Assembly (NCBI GenBank): GCA_049242865.1
Contig: JBMLOR010000270.1
Span: 1 to 46,345 of the forward strand
Source of the DNA: CAIVPM01 sp049242865
GTDB lineage: Bacteria; Bacteroidota; Bacteroidia; Chitinophagales; Chitinophagaceae
Direction: 5' to 3'
Length of the DNA: 46,345 bases
Shown here: piece by piece, positions 16,327 through 25,067 of the stretch
Numbering within the stretch: position 1 is the stretch's first letter
How the letters are laid out: each line of letters starts with the position of its first letter
The notes under the pieces: generated by a model
Seen by the model: only the letters and a program-made list of their open reading frames with translations
Databases searched by the model: none
What the model was told of the DNA's origin: nothing
Translations under genes and position numbers: made by a program

Positions 16327-16422
16327 CTATTTTTTATTCTTTTTATGACGATTTTTTCTTAAACGTTTTTTGCGTTTGTGTGTAGCAATTTTATGACGTT
16401 TTCTTTTTTTACCACAAGGCAT
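16327..16422 (-). CDS. 31-aa AURKAIP1/COX24-domain (mS38-like) protein
   Basis: A 31-residue, extremely basic protein: MPCGKKRKRHKIATHKRKK then RLRKNRHKKNKK. More than half of its residues are Lys, Arg or His. The KKRKRHKxxTHKRKKRLRKNRHKKK pattern matches, as I remember it, the small Bacteroidota proteins annotated as AURKAIP1/COX24 domain, related to the mitochondrial small-subunit ribosomal protein mS38. A ribosome-bound role is therefore the best inference. It is too short for normal ORF calling but is supported by its precise match and its place between the upstream TPR gene (43 nt) and rng, with a 15-bp hairpin just after its stop. The linkage to RNase E/G suggests a shared tie to ribosome biogenesis. 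Confidence 0.87.
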   Translation of the reverse strand: MPCGKKRKRHKIATHKRKKRLRKNRHKKNKK

Positions 16423-16465
16423 ACTCTAAAATTTAAATTTATGTTTTATAATAATTTTCAAAAAA

Positions 16466-17320
16466 CTATTGCAGTGCAACAATTCTTTTTTCAATTTCCT
16501 TTTTTATAATGTCTTCTTTTACTAAATCTTTTGTTTTTTTATACCAAACTATTGCTTCTTTTTTGTTATTACTTAGCTCGTAACATTCTGCCAAATTTAT
16601 ATTGGCACTCAGGTTATTAGGCTCTGCTTTTGCAATAATTAAAAAGCGTTCTATAGCTTTATCGTATTGTCCACTTTTTCTTCCACCTAATCCTAAAATT
16701 TGTTGTGCATACAAGTTGTTAGGGTTTTTGTTGGCGATTTCTCTAACAGGCAATATAAATTGCATAGGACTAGAACTGTGCAAACCACCAAGCATATAAC
16801 AAGCACCAAGTGCAATAGTCGCAGAATCGTTTTTGGGATTAATACTCAAGATTTTTTTTAAAAGAACTTCTGCTTCGCCAGCTAACCAATGTTGATAAGT
16901 AGCGTCGCCATTAATCAACAACTCATCTATAAATTGTTGGGCGGCGAATGTGAGGCTTTTTTCTGAATTTTCCAACTTTGCTATTTCAGCATTATAAAAT
17001 GCATAAGGTGCAAATATTTTTGCACTATCTCTCCAAAATTTGGCTAATTGATGTAAACTATGTAACTGAGCGTCGCCAGGTTTGCTAGCTAAATTTTCTA
17101 AAAGAGCTAATTTTTGTGTTTGAGTAGCACTTATACTTTCTTTAGATTTACTAAGTATTTGATTGAAGCTCAACTCTTTATGATCATGATTGGTTTGTTC
17201 ACCAGCTGTTGTAGTTGGTACATTTACTTTTTTATTTGGATTAACTTCTTTTCCTACTAATAATATAAATAGAAGTAAGGTTAATGAACCTGCAATAAGA
17301 AACCATTGATTACGCTGCAC
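16466..17320 (-). CDS. Membrane-anchored TPR protein
   Basis: A 284-aa protein with an N-terminal membrane anchor (QRNQWFLIAGSLTLLLFILL, residues 2-21) and then a likely periplasmic body. After a Thr/Asn/His-rich linker (about 28-50) come helical repeats of the TPR type: HSLHQLAKFWRDSAKIFAPY, ALGACYMLGGLHSSSPMQFI, NLYAQQILGLGGRKSGQYDK, AIERFLIIAKAEPNNLSANI and NLAECYELSNNKKEAIVWYK. The AxxxLG and P-N/D-N spacing is clear from residue about 150 onwards. It starts 19 nt after the HU stop and ends 43 nt before the COX24-like gene, so a HU-TPR-COX24-rng transcript is likely. The exact role is unknown. Confidence 0.86.
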   Translation of the reverse strand: MQRNQWFLIAGSLTLLLFILLVGKEVNPNKKVNVPTTTAGEQTNHDHKELSFNQILSKSKESISATQTQKLALLENLASKPGDAQLHSLHQLAKFWRDSAKIFAPYAFYNAEIAKLENSEKSLTFAAQQFIDELLINGDATYQHWLAGEAEVLLKKILSINPKNDSATIALGACYMLGGLHSSSPMQFILPVREIANKNPNNLYAQQILGLGGRKSGQYDKAIERFLIIAKAEPNNLSANINLAECYELSNNKKEAIVWYKKTKDLVKEDIIKKEIEKRIVALQ

Positions 17321-17339
17321 TTAATTTTTTTTTGCAAAT

Positions 17340-17630
17340 TTAGGCAGGTATGTGGCTATTTTTCACTTCGGCTATAAATTCTTTTGAAGGTTTAAATGCT
17401 GGGATAAAATGTTCAGGGATTTCCACAGCTACATTTCGTTTTATATTTCTACCAATTTTGGCAGCTCTTTTTTTGGTTAAAAAAGTTCCGAAGCCTCTTA
17501 CATAAATATTTTGCCCCTGGCTCATTTGTGTTTTAATTTCCTTGAACAGCGATTCTAGGGTAACTAAAACATCAACTTTAGGAATACCAGTTTTATCTGC
17601 AATTACTGTAACCAAGTCAGCCTTTCTCAT
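17340..17630 (-). CDS. HU/IHF family DNA-binding protein
   Basis: A 96-aa nucleoid protein. The N-terminal dimerisation helices are MRKADLVTVIADKTGIPKVD and VTLESLFKEIKTQMSQGQNI; the beta arm core follows with VRGFGTFLTKKRAAKIGRNI (about 43-62) and IPEHFIPAFKPSKEF. The GFGTF and R-x-GRN-P positions fit HU/IHF, although the usual arm proline is replaced within KRNVAVEIPEH, which is common in the Bacteroidota single-subunit group. It bends or compacts DNA without strict sequence specificity; whether it is HU- or IHF-like cannot be decided here. It is the first gene of a probable operon with the TPR, COX24-like and RNase genes, after a 181-nt AT-rich upstream region. Confidence 0.95.
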   Translation of the reverse strand: MRKADLVTVIADKTGIPKVDVLVTLESLFKEIKTQMSQGQNIYVRGFGTFLTKKRAAKIGRNIKRNVAVEIPEHFIPAFKPSKEFIAEVKNSHIPA

Positions 17631-17811
17631 AAAAAATACCTTTTTATTTGTTTAATAAATTAAAAGTATAGTAATTTATAACTCAAACAAAATATTTTTT
17701 ATTATTGAGATACATTTGGTTACAATTTAAATATTATTTAATCTATAACTAGTTGTATAATAGTATTTTGTAAAATTATTTTAATTGATAAAAAAAATTA
17801 AAAATTATAGT

Positions 17812-19530
17812 TTATACCTTGTTTAATTGTTTTTCAATTGTTTGAAACATTAATCCAAGTATTACCACAGCTAGGGCACCTACAACATTTAGCCACAAAA
17901 ATCCAAGACCAATAATTTTGTTTTTATCTAGTACAAAAAGTGTTACAACTATAATTTCACCAACAATAGCAGCTATTAAAACTGATTTTGATTGTACACT
18001 TTTGCAATAAAATGCAACTAAAAAAATACCTAAAATTACCCCATAAAATAAACTACCTAGCACATTTACAGCTTCAATTAAACTGCCCATTCCAGATGCA
18101 AATTGAGCTACTACAATACAAAATACACCCCATAAAAAAGTGTACATTTTACTAAGTTTAAACTCTTGTGCTTCGGTTTTTGGTTGTTTTATAAACCTAT
18201 TGTGAAAATCTATCATAGTGCAGCTTGCTAAACTATTTAAAGCTGCTGCAATACTACCCCAAGCAGATAAGAATATGATTGCAATTAATAAACCAACAAG
18301 GCCTGCAGGTAAATAATCTATTACAAATCTTAAAAAAATATAATTAGTATCGTTAGGACTAGCAGCTGCATTTGAAGTTTTAATGATTTGTTTGGCTTCT
18401 TTTCTTAAACTTTCTTCTTGTGTTTTAAGTGTAATAATTTTTTTTGAAATTTCTTCTGAAACACTTTTGCTTTGAGCATTTTTAAGGAATTCTTCGCCTA
18501 ATTTATTTTTTAAAATTTTAATGCTATCATACTTTTGTTGTACTTGAGTATATTCTTTTTTAAATGGCGATTCTAAAACTTTGTTTTCTACACTTTTATC
18601 AAAATAAATTGGGCTTTTGTTAAATTGATAAAAAGTGAACATGAGCACTCCAATTAGTAAGATAAAAAACTGCATAGGAATTTTCACAAGCCCATTCATT
18701 AAAAGTCCTTGCTTACTTTCTTTATCATTCTTAGCTGTAAGGTATCTACCTACTTGGCTTTGATCAGTTCCAAAATAGCTTAGTGCCAAAAAAAAGCCAC
18801 CAATAATTCCACTAAAAATATTGTATTTATCTTGCCAATCAAATCCTTTTTCAGTAAATCCTGTTGTTATAACATTCATTTTTTCGTTTACATTACCAAT
18901 TGCAATGGCATCAGAAAAACTAAAATTGTTAGGGAGCAATTTTATCATGTAATAACCCGATAAAAACATTCCAATAAATATAATTATTAGCTGAAAAGTT
19001 TGTGTGTAGGCAACAGCTTTTGCACCTCCACTTACAGTATAAATAATTAAGAGTCCACCCATAAAAATATTGGTGTAAAAAATATCCCAACCTAATAATG
19101 ATGATAATATTATTGATGGAGCGTAGATGCTTATTCCTGTGCTTAAACCTCTTGAAATTAAAAATAATAACGCAGTAAAACTCCTAACTTTAATATCAAA
19201 TCTTTGCTCTAAAAATTCGTAAGCTGTAAAAACTTTTAGTTTACTAAATAGTGGTACAAATGTTATGCAAAGCACTATCATGGCCAATGGTAATCCAAAG
19301 TAATATTGCACAAATCGCATACCATCGGTAAAAGCTTGTCCTGGTGCCGATAAAAAAGTAATGGCACTAGCTTGAGTGCCCATAATACTTAATAAAACTA
19401 AATACCAAGGCATGCTTCTGTTACTTAAAAAGTAACCTTCTAAGTTTTTAGAAGCACTGCTTTTATACAAACCATAACCAATAATAAAAGTAAGTGTGGC
19501 AATTAATACAATCCAGTCTAAAATATGCAT
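17812..19530 (-). CDS. Sodium:solute symporter with large charged loop
   Basis: A 572-aa SSS (SLC5-like) family transporter with the LeuT fold, importing a small solute with Na+. Core motifs: GYFLSNRSMPWYLVLLSIMG (32-51) and the unwound-TM1 STQASA-type region (IMGTQASAITFLSAPG, 49-64), GGAKAVAYTQTFQ (168-180), and FGTDQSQVGRYLTAK (253-267). About 13 hydrophobic helices are visible. Residues about 302-395 form an unusual polar loop between two helices (KKEYTQVQQKYDSIKILKNK, EEISKKIITLKTQEESLRKE), rich in Lys and Glu and probably a coiled coil outside the membrane. The substrate is not predictable. It is divergent from mfd across 164 nt and appears monocistronic. Confidence 0.93.
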   Translation of the reverse strand: MHILDWIVLIATLTFIIGYGLYKSSASKNLEGYFLSNRSMPWYLVLLSIMGTQASAITFLSAPGQAFTDGMRFVQYYFGLPLAMIVLCITFVPLFSKLKVFTAYEFLEQRFDIKVRSFTALLFLISRGLSTGISIYAPSIILSSLLGWDIFYTNIFMGGLLIIYTVSGGAKAVAYTQTFQLIIIFIGMFLSGYYMIKLLPNNFSFSDAIAIGNVNEKMNVITTGFTEKGFDWQDKYNIFSGIIGGFFLALSYFGTDQSQVGRYLTAKNDKESKQGLLMNGLVKIPMQFFILLIGVLMFTFYQFNKSPIYFDKSVENKVLESPFKKEYTQVQQKYDSIKILKNKLGEEFLKNAQSKSVSEEISKKIITLKTQEESLRKEAKQIIKTSNAAASPNDTNYIFLRFVIDYLPAGLVGLLIAIIFLSAWGSIAAALNSLASCTMIDFHNRFIKQPKTEAQEFKLSKMYTFLWGVFCIVVAQFASGMGSLIEAVNVLGSLFYGVILGIFLVAFYCKSVQSKSVLIAAIVGEIIVVTLFVLDKNKIIGLGFLWLNVVGALAVVILGLMFQTIEKQLNKV

Positions 19531-19678
19531 GGCTAAACAATAGTGGGTAAAGGTATATGTTAATCTAAATCAACAAAAATGGATTATAATTTATTCAATA
19601 AAACTTTTTAATTGAATTTTTATGATTTATGATTTTTGAAACATTCTAAGCTTTATATCTCAACTTAAGTGCAAGGTA

Positions 19679-19686
19679 TATATTTG
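19679..19686 (+). promoter_or_regulatory. Bacteroidetes -7 box for mfd, near-leaderless
   Basis: TATATTTG in ggtatatatttgcaacc, matching TAnnTTTG, only 8 nt before the mfd ATG at 19695. If transcription starts 5-8 nt after the box, the 5' leader is nearly absent. Confidence 0.65.
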
Positions 19687-19694
19687 CAACCTTT

Positions 19695-22600
19695 ATGAAT
19701 GTACTTGAGTTATTGAGTAAATTTCAAAACTCCCCCCAGTTAAAAGAATTGGTGGCCAATATTTTATTGCCTACCCAACAAATTTTCTTAAAAAACAGTA
19801 ATGGCAGCAACACACCTTTTGTATTGGCAGAGCTTTTTAATGCCAAAAAACTACACAATAACATACATGTTGTAGTACTGAATGATAGCGATGAAGCTGC
19901 TTATTTTCACAATGCCATAGAAAACATAACACAGTCGTTACAGTTATATTTTTTTCCATCTTCTTTTAAAAATCGAAAAAATTTTAGTCTTTTAAACAGT
20001 AGCAATGTAATGCTACGTACTGAAGCATTAACAAAGCTATCTCAGCCATCTGAATCTGGTAATCACAATGCACTCATTATCACATATCCAGAAGCATTAT
20101 TTGAAAAAGTTGTGTTGCCTAAAACATTGCACAACAATATTATTTTCATAAAAGCAAATGATACTTTAGATGTAGATGGGTTGATGGAATTGTTTGTGAT
20201 GTATGGATTTAAAAGAACTGATTTTGTGTATGAACCAGGGCAATTTGCCCTACGTGGTGGAATTTTAGATATCTATAGTTTTGGAAATGATAAACCTTAT
20301 AGGGTAGAACTATTTGGAAACGAAGTAGATAGCATTAGAATATTTGATCCTCAAACGCAATTGAGTGAACGAAAACTTTTACAAGTTAGCATTATACCTA
20401 ATGTTGAAACTCAATTTGACACTAAAGAAAAAGTTTGTTTACTAGATTTTCTACCTGAAAAAACCAATTATTGGCTCAAAGATTGGGACATAATTAAAGA
20501 TAAAATTAATATTCAAGAAGAGGAGCTAGGTGCATATTTAAAAATTAAAGAGCAATTTGTTTCTTCTAAAGAAGAAGTTGATGACGAAGAAACTAAGCTT
20601 ATTAAAAACGTAAGCTTACAAGACTTTGTGCCTGCAACCACCATTGAGCGATTATTGGCCAACAATACTATTATTGAGTTTGGTTTACATTCTACATTCA
20701 ATTATAGCAACAATGTAAAGCCTGTAATCATTGAATTTAACACCCATCCACAACCAAGTTTTAATAGAAATTTTGAATTACTGATAAAAAATTTAAAAGA
20801 CTTTGAAGCTAATGGTTACGAAATTTACTTGTTTGCCGAGCAAGCCAAACAGCTCGAAAGGTTGTATACAATTTTTAAAGATTTGCAAACTGAAATTAAT
20901 TTTGTTCCAGTTCCTTACAGCATTCATGAAGGATTTATTAATCACCAATTAAAAGTTGTTTGCTACACAGATCATCAAATTTTTCAGCGTTATCATAAGT
21001 ATAAAGTAAAACAAGCCTTTAGTAAAAACAAGGCTCTTACTTTAAAAACTTTACAAGATTTGCATCCAGGAGATTTTGTAACACATATTGATCATGGAGT
21101 TGGGCGTTATAGTGGCTTGCAAAAATTAGATATCAATGGTAAACTTCAAGAAGCAGTAAGAATTATTTATAAAGATAGTGATGTACTTTATGTTAATATA
21201 AACTCACTTCACAAAATTTCAAAGTTTACTGGTAAAGATGGTACAGAGCCAAAAGTAAATAAGTTGGGCAGTGAAGTATGGGCAAAACTTAAAGAAAAAA
21301 CTAAGAATAAAGTAAAAGAAATTGCCTTTGATTTAATAAAATTATATGCTCAGCGTAAAGCACAGCAAGGCTTTGCATTTTCGCCAGATAATTATATGCA
21401 AATTGAATTAGAAGCCAGTTTTTTATATGAAGATACACCCGACCAAGCTAAAGCAGTTGCAGATGTAAAACGAGATATGGAGCTACCTGCACCTATGGAT
21501 AGATTAGTTTGTGGTGACGTAGGATTTGGCAAAACTGAAGTAGCCATAAGGGCTGCCTTTAAAGCTGTTGTAGATGGTAAGCAAGCTGCAATACTTGTGC
21601 CTACCACAATTTTAGCTTATCAGCATTATCAAAATTTTAAAGAAAGATTTAAAGATTTTCCTGTAACTGTAGATTTTATAAATCGCTTTAAATCTTCTAA
21701 AGAAAAAAAAGAAACTTTAGAAAAACTACAACAAGGCAAAATTGACATTATTGTAGGTACCCATGCCTTACTTGGCAAAGACACAAAATTTAAGCAGTTG
21801 GGTTTGATGGTAATTGATGAAGAGCAAAAATTTGGTGTGGCACATAAAGAAAAATTGAAGCTATTAAAAACAAATGTTGATAGCCTTACCCTTACTGCAA
21901 CACCCATACCAAGAACTTTACAATTTAGTTTAATGGGTGCAAGAGATTTAAGTATAATTAATACTCCACCGCCAAATAGACAACCCATACAAACTGAGGT
22001 TCAACCATTTAATATTGAAGCTATTAGAGATGCTATTTATTATGAAACTAGTAGAGGAGGGCAGGTTTTCTTTATTCACAACAGAGTAAATGGTTTGCCC
22101 GAAATGTGTGCTTTGATTGCAGCTCAATGTCCTGATTTATCCATTTCTTATGCACATGGGCAAATGGAAGGTGATAAATTAGAGGAGCGAATTTTAGATT
22201 TTATTGATAAAAAATTTGATGTTTTAGTTTGTACCAATATTGTTGAAAGTGGCGTAGATATTAGTAATGTAAACACTATCATCATAAATAATGCACACCA
22301 ATTTGGATTAAGCGACCTTCATCAACTAAGAGGAAGGGTAGGGCGTAGTAATAAAAAAGCTTTTTGCTATTTGCTTGCCCCTCCATTGGGTACTTTACCT
22401 GCAGATAGCAGAAAAAGATTACAAACTTTAGAGCAGTTTAGCGACTTGGGAAGTGGTTTTCAAATAGCCATGAGAGATTTAGATATTCGTGGTGCAGGAA
22501 ACATGCTTGGTGGAGAACAAAGTGGATTTATGGCAGATATTGGTTTTGAAATGTATCAAAAAATTTTAAACGAAGCCATAAGAGAACTAAAAAGAAAAGA

Positions 22601-23120
22601 TTTTAAAGATTTGTTTAAAGAAGAAATTAGCAAGCAAGATGATTATGTTGAAGATTGTACCATTGATACAGATTTAGAAATACTAATACCTGATGAGTAC
22701 GTTGAAAGTATAACAGAGCGTTTAAGTCTTTATACAAGATTAGATAATTGTGAAAAACAAGAAGATTTAGAAGCTTTTAAACTTGAAATGATTGATAGAT
22801 TTGGCCCAATGCCTTCAGCAGTTGAAGATTTATTTATAACTGTTCAATGCAGATGGTTAGCTGTGCAACTTGGGTTTGAGAAAATGAGTTTGAAAGAAAA
22901 TGTTATGCGTTGTTACTTCATAAATAAAAATGACAGCCCCTACTTTGAGAGTGATTTGTTTAAAAATATCTTAGGATATATACAAACTGATGTTAATAAT
23001 GCCCATTTAAAACAAGTTGCCAAAAACTTTTTATTGGTAGTTAACGATATCAAAGGCATGAGTAACATGCTTCGGTTTTTATCATTAATGGTTAAAGGAG
23101 TTATAAAACCTTCAACATAG
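19695..23120 (+). CDS. mfd: Transcription-repair coupling factor Mfd
   Basis: ATP-driven DNA translocase that removes stalled RNA polymerase and recruits UvrA to lesions. At 1141 aa it is full length. N-terminal UvrB-like module includes YEPGQFALRGGILDIYSF (residues about 180-197). The RNA polymerase-interacting CarD-like domain contains LHPGDFVTHIDHGVGRYSGL (about 455-475). The helicase core has Walker A GDVGFGKTE (607-615), a DEEQ box VIDEEQKFGV (around 707), TATPIPRTLQFSLMGARDLS and the translocase-TRG region GRVGRSNKKAFCYLL and RDLDIRGAGNMLGGEQSGF. The C-terminal TRCF domain includes IPDEYVESITERLSLYTRLD and EMIDRFGPMPSAVEDLF. Its ATG is preceded by a promoter box only 8 nt upstream. Its stop lies 1 nt from the stop of the convergent amidotransferase gene. 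Confidence 0.98.
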   Translation: MNVLELLSKFQNSPQLKELVANILLPTQQIFLKNSNGSNTPFVLAELFNAKKLHNNIHVVVLNDSDEAAYFHNAIENITQSLQLYFFPSSFKNRKNFSLLNSSNVMLRTEALTKLSQPSESGNHNALIITYPEALFEKVVLPKTLHNNIIFIKANDTLDVDGLMELFVMYGFKRTDFVYEPGQFALRGGILDIYSFGNDKPYRVELFGNEVDSIRIFDPQTQLSERKLLQVSIIPNVETQFDTKEKVCLLDFLPEKTNYWLKDWDIIKDKINIQEEELGAYLKIKEQFVSSKEEVDDEETKLIKNVSLQDFVPATTIERLLANNTIIEFGLHSTFNYSNNVKPVIIEFNTHPQPSFNRNFELLIKNLKDFEANGYEIYLFAEQAKQLERLYTIFKDLQTEINFVPVPYSIHEGFINHQLKVVCYTDHQIFQRYHKYKVKQAFSKNKALTLKTLQDLHPGDFVTHIDHGVGRYSGLQKLDINGKLQEAVRIIYKDSDVLYVNINSLHKISKFTGKDGTEPKVNKLGSEVWAKLKEKTKNKVKEIAFDLIKLYAQRKAQQGFAFSPDNYMQIELEASFLYEDTPDQAKAVADVKRDMELPAPMDRLVCGDVGFGKTEVAIRAAFKAVVDGKQAAILVPTTILAYQHYQNFKERFKDFPVTVDFINRFKSSKEKKETLEKLQQGKIDIIVGTHALLGKDTKFKQLGLMVIDEEQKFGVAHKEKLKLLKTNVDSLTLTATPIPRTLQFSLMGARDLSIINTPPPNRQPIQTEVQPFNIEAIRDAIYYETSRGGQVFFIHNRVNGLPEMCALIAAQCPDLSISYAHGQMEGDKLEERILDFIDKKFDVLVCTNIVESGVDISNVNTIIINNAHQFGLSDLHQLRGRVGRSNKKAFCYLLAPPLGTLPADSRKRLQTLEQFSDLGSGFQIAMRDLDIRGAGNMLGGEQSGFMADIGFEMYQKILNEAIRELKRKDFKDLFKEEISKQDDYVEDCTIDTDLEILIPDEYVESITERLSLYTRLDNCEKQEDLEAFKLEMIDRFGPMPSAVEDLFITVQCRWLAVQLGFEKMSLKENVMRCYFINKNDSPYFESDLFKNILGYIQTDVNNAHLKQVAKNFLLVVNDIKGMSNMLRFLSLMVKGVIKPST

Positions 23121-23121
23121 T

Positions 23122-23739
23122 TTAATTTGTTGCACCAACAAGTAACCAATTTTCAAGCATTTGTTTTCCTAAAGGAGTTAATATACTTTCAGGATGAAAT
23201 TGTACCCCTTGAATATCATAGTAATTATGTTGCATGGCCATTACATATCCATGTTCATCAGTTGCAGTGATGGTTAAATCTTTCGGAAAATTTTCTTTGC
23301 TTACAACCCAACTATGATATCTGCCAACTAAAGATTGATTTGGAATGTTTTGTAAAATAGATGTTTTAATTTGGCTATTTGTTGGAATTTCAGCAGCATC
23401 AACTAAGTTTATAGGCATGGCTAAACCATGGTAAACATCTTTTAAATTTATCAATGTTCCTCCAAAAACTTCCCCAATTGCTTGATGACCTAAACAAACT
23501 CCTAAAATGCTTTTAGTAGCTGCATATTGTTTAATTAATGGCTTAAGTAAACCTGCTTCATCAGGAATTCCTGGACCCGGTGATAGTACAATTTTATCGT
23601 AATTGTTTATGGCTTCTAACGAAATTTCATCATTTCTAAATACGTCAACTTTTTGTTGTGTAATATGCTCTACTAAATGCACCAAGTTGTATGTAAACGA
23701 ATCGTAATTATCAAAAACGAGTATCTTATTATTAGTCAT
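23122..23739 (-). CDS. Glutamine amidotransferase subunit TrpG/PabA
   Basis: Class I glutamine amidotransferase that supplies ammonia to anthranilate synthase (tryptophan) or aminodeoxychorismate synthase (folate). From ATG at 23739 it is 205 aa: FDNYDSFTYNLV (9-20), LSPGPGIPDEAG (52-63), the oxyanion and nucleophile motif GVCLGHQAIGE (80-90, C82), VGRYHSW (138-144) and VQFHPESILTP (179-189; H182, E184). An earlier in-frame ATG at 23763 would add MLAKLLKY, which is not conserved, so I start at 23739. The large subunit (TrpE or PabB) is not in the window, so the pathway cannot be assigned, but the nearby folE and pterin genes make an aminodeoxychorismate (PabA) role at least plausible; many bacteria share one protein for both. 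Confidence 0.93.
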   Translation of the reverse strand: MTNNKILVFDNYDSFTYNLVHLVEHITQQKVDVFRNDEISLEAINNYDKIVLSPGPGIPDEAGLLKPLIKQYAATKSILGVCLGHQAIGEVFGGTLINLKDVYHGLAMPINLVDAAEIPTNSQIKTSILQNIPNQSLVGRYHSWVVSKENFPKDLTITATDEHGYVMAMQHNYYDIQGVQFHPESILTPLGKQMLENWLLVGATN

Positions 23740-23764
23740 GTATTTTAAAAGCTTAGCCAACAAA

Positions 23765-23792
23765 AATAGCTACATAAAAATATGTAGCTATT
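23765..23792 (-). terminator. Intrinsic terminator after the peroxiredoxin gene
   Basis: Perfect 12-bp stem AATAGCTACATA / TATGTAGCTATT with a 4-nt loop and a T-run on the minus strand. It starts 24 nt after the peroxiredoxin stop and 26 nt before the amidotransferase start. The distal arm and T-run also contain TATTTTTG, a TAnnTTTG match, so the next promoter may overlap it. Confidence 0.85.
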
Positions 23793-23815
23793 AAATTTAT
23801 CAAAAAATGAATCTA

Positions 23816-24289
23816 TTAATTTAAACTTGCTAAAGTAGCATTAATTGCTTCGAAATTTGGTAAGTCGCCAGCACTTTCTAAAACTTCTGCATATTGTACA
23901 ATACCATCTTTATCAATTACAAATGCACTTCTTTTACTTACGCCTTTCATCCATCCAATAAAGCTATCATAAATAGCACCATAACTTGTAGAAACTTCTT
24001 TATTAAAATCGCTTAGTAAATCAAAGTTTAAACCTTGTTCTTCTTTAAATTTCGCAAGTGTAAATGGACTATCAACTGAAATTCCAAGTACTGTTGCATT
24101 GGCGTTATTATATTGTGCAATATTATCTCTTACACTACACAACTCTTTGGTACAAACACCTGTAAATGCCATTGGAAAAAATAATAGCAATACATTTTTG
24201 CCTTTTAAATTTTCTAAACTTACTTTTTCATTCATTACAGTAGTAGGTAATGTAAATATTGGTGCTACAGTTCCTGTTGTAATACTCAT
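23816..24289 (-). CDS. Peroxiredoxin (AhpC/TSA, AhpE/BCP-like)
   Basis: A 157-aa thiol peroxidase that reduces hydrogen peroxide or organic hydroperoxides. The peroxidatic motif PMAFTGVCTKELC (39-51) gives C46, in the P-x3-T-x2-C context, with a second cysteine C51 five residues later, the same spacing as Cys45/Cys50 in E. coli BCP; C51 may resolve the sulfenate. Other landmarks are LKGKNVLLLFFPM (28-40), VLGISVDSPFTLAKFKEEQG (77-96) and KRSAFVIDKDGIVQYAEV (around 119-136). The PMAFTG context resembles the AhpE group, so it has mixed AhpE/BCP features. Its own promoter box lies at 24326-24333 and a terminator follows, so it is probably transcribed alone. Confidence 0.93.
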   Translation of the reverse strand: MSITTGTVAPIFTLPTTVMNEKVSLENLKGKNVLLLFFPMAFTGVCTKELCSVRDNIAQYNNANATVLGISVDSPFTLAKFKEEQGLNFDLLSDFNKEVSTSYGAIYDSFIGWMKGVSKRSAFVIDKDGIVQYAEVLESAGDLPNFEAINATLASLN

Positions 24290-24325
24290 GGTTTTATTTT
24301 TTATTTAATTTTTTTAATTCAAAAG

Positions 24326-24333
24326 CAAATGTA
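24326..24333 (-). promoter_or_regulatory. Bacteroidetes -7 box for the peroxiredoxin gene
   Basis: TACATTTG on the minus strand (CTACATTTGCTTTTG context), 36 nt before the ATG at 24289 and just downstream of the folE stop. Confidence 0.6.
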
Positions 24334-24344
24334 GTTTAAAGCAA

Positions 24345-25067
24345 TTAAGATAAATCTGTTTTTAAATCAATATACTTTAAAAATTCAGTTTTTGTAGCAT
24401 CATTTTTAAAAGCACCACTATAAAAAGCAGTCACTGTGGTACTTGTATCATCTTCAACGCCTCTGCTACTTACACATAAATGTTTTGCATCAATTAAAAT
24501 GGCAACATCTTCTGTGCCTAATACTTCAACCAATTTTTTGCCAATTTGCATGGTTAAACGTTCTTGTACTTGTGGGCGTTTTGCAAAATATTCTACTAAT
24601 CTATTCAACTTACTTAAACCAATAACTTTACCATTGCTAATGTAAGCAACATGGGCTTTACCCACTATTGGTACAAAGTGGTGTTCACAATTGCTATAAA
24701 AACTGATATTTTTTTCTACAAGCATTTCATTGTACTTGTATTTATTATCAAACAAGGCCATGTTTGGCATGTTTGCAGGATTAAGACCTTGAAATATTTC
24801 CTTAACATACATTTTTGCAACTCTTTTTGGAGTGCCTTTTAGGCTATCATCAGTTAAGTCTAAGCCTAAGGTTTCCATAATTGCCTTAAATTTTTCGGCA
24901 ATAATTTCTATTTTTTCATCGTCAGATTTTTCAAAGGCATTATCAACCATAGGTGTTTCTATAGAAGTTAATACATGGTTATCGCCCATTTCGTCTATTA
25001 AAATGTCACTCAATTCTATTTTATTATTATTAAGCTGGATATTCAACAAAGTTTCGCTCGGTTTCAT
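24345..25067 (-). CDS. folE: GTP cyclohydrolase I
   Basis: Converts GTP to 7,8-dihydroneopterin triphosphate, the first step of folate and tetrahydrobiopterin synthesis. At 240 aa it includes ISFYSNCEHHFVPIVGKAHV (121-140) and KHLCVSSRGVEDD-type motif (195-207). The zinc ligands are C127, H130 and C198; the 71-residue gap between the cysteines equals that of E. coli C110-C181. LKGTPKRVAKMYVKEIFQGL (77-96) is also typical. The start at 25067 overlaps the upstream pyruvoyl-tetrahydropterin synthase by 38 nt; a second ATG at 24989 (MGDNHVLTS) would remove the overlap and give 214 aa. I keep the longer form because the N-terminal segment before GDNH resembles that of relatives, but this is uncertain. 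The overlap suggests coupled expression. Confidence 0.95.
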   Translation of the reverse strand: MKPSETLLNIQLNNNKIELSDILIDEMGDNHVLTSIETPMVDNAFEKSDDEKIEIIAEKFKAIMETLGLDLTDDSLKGTPKRVAKMYVKEIFQGLNPANMPNMALFDNKYKYNEMLVEKNISFYSNCEHHFVPIVGKAHVAYISNGKVIGLSKLNRLVEYFAKRPQVQERLTMQIGKKLVEVLGTEDVAILIDAKHLCVSSRGVEDDTSTTVTAFYSGAFKNDATKTEFLKYIDLKTDLS

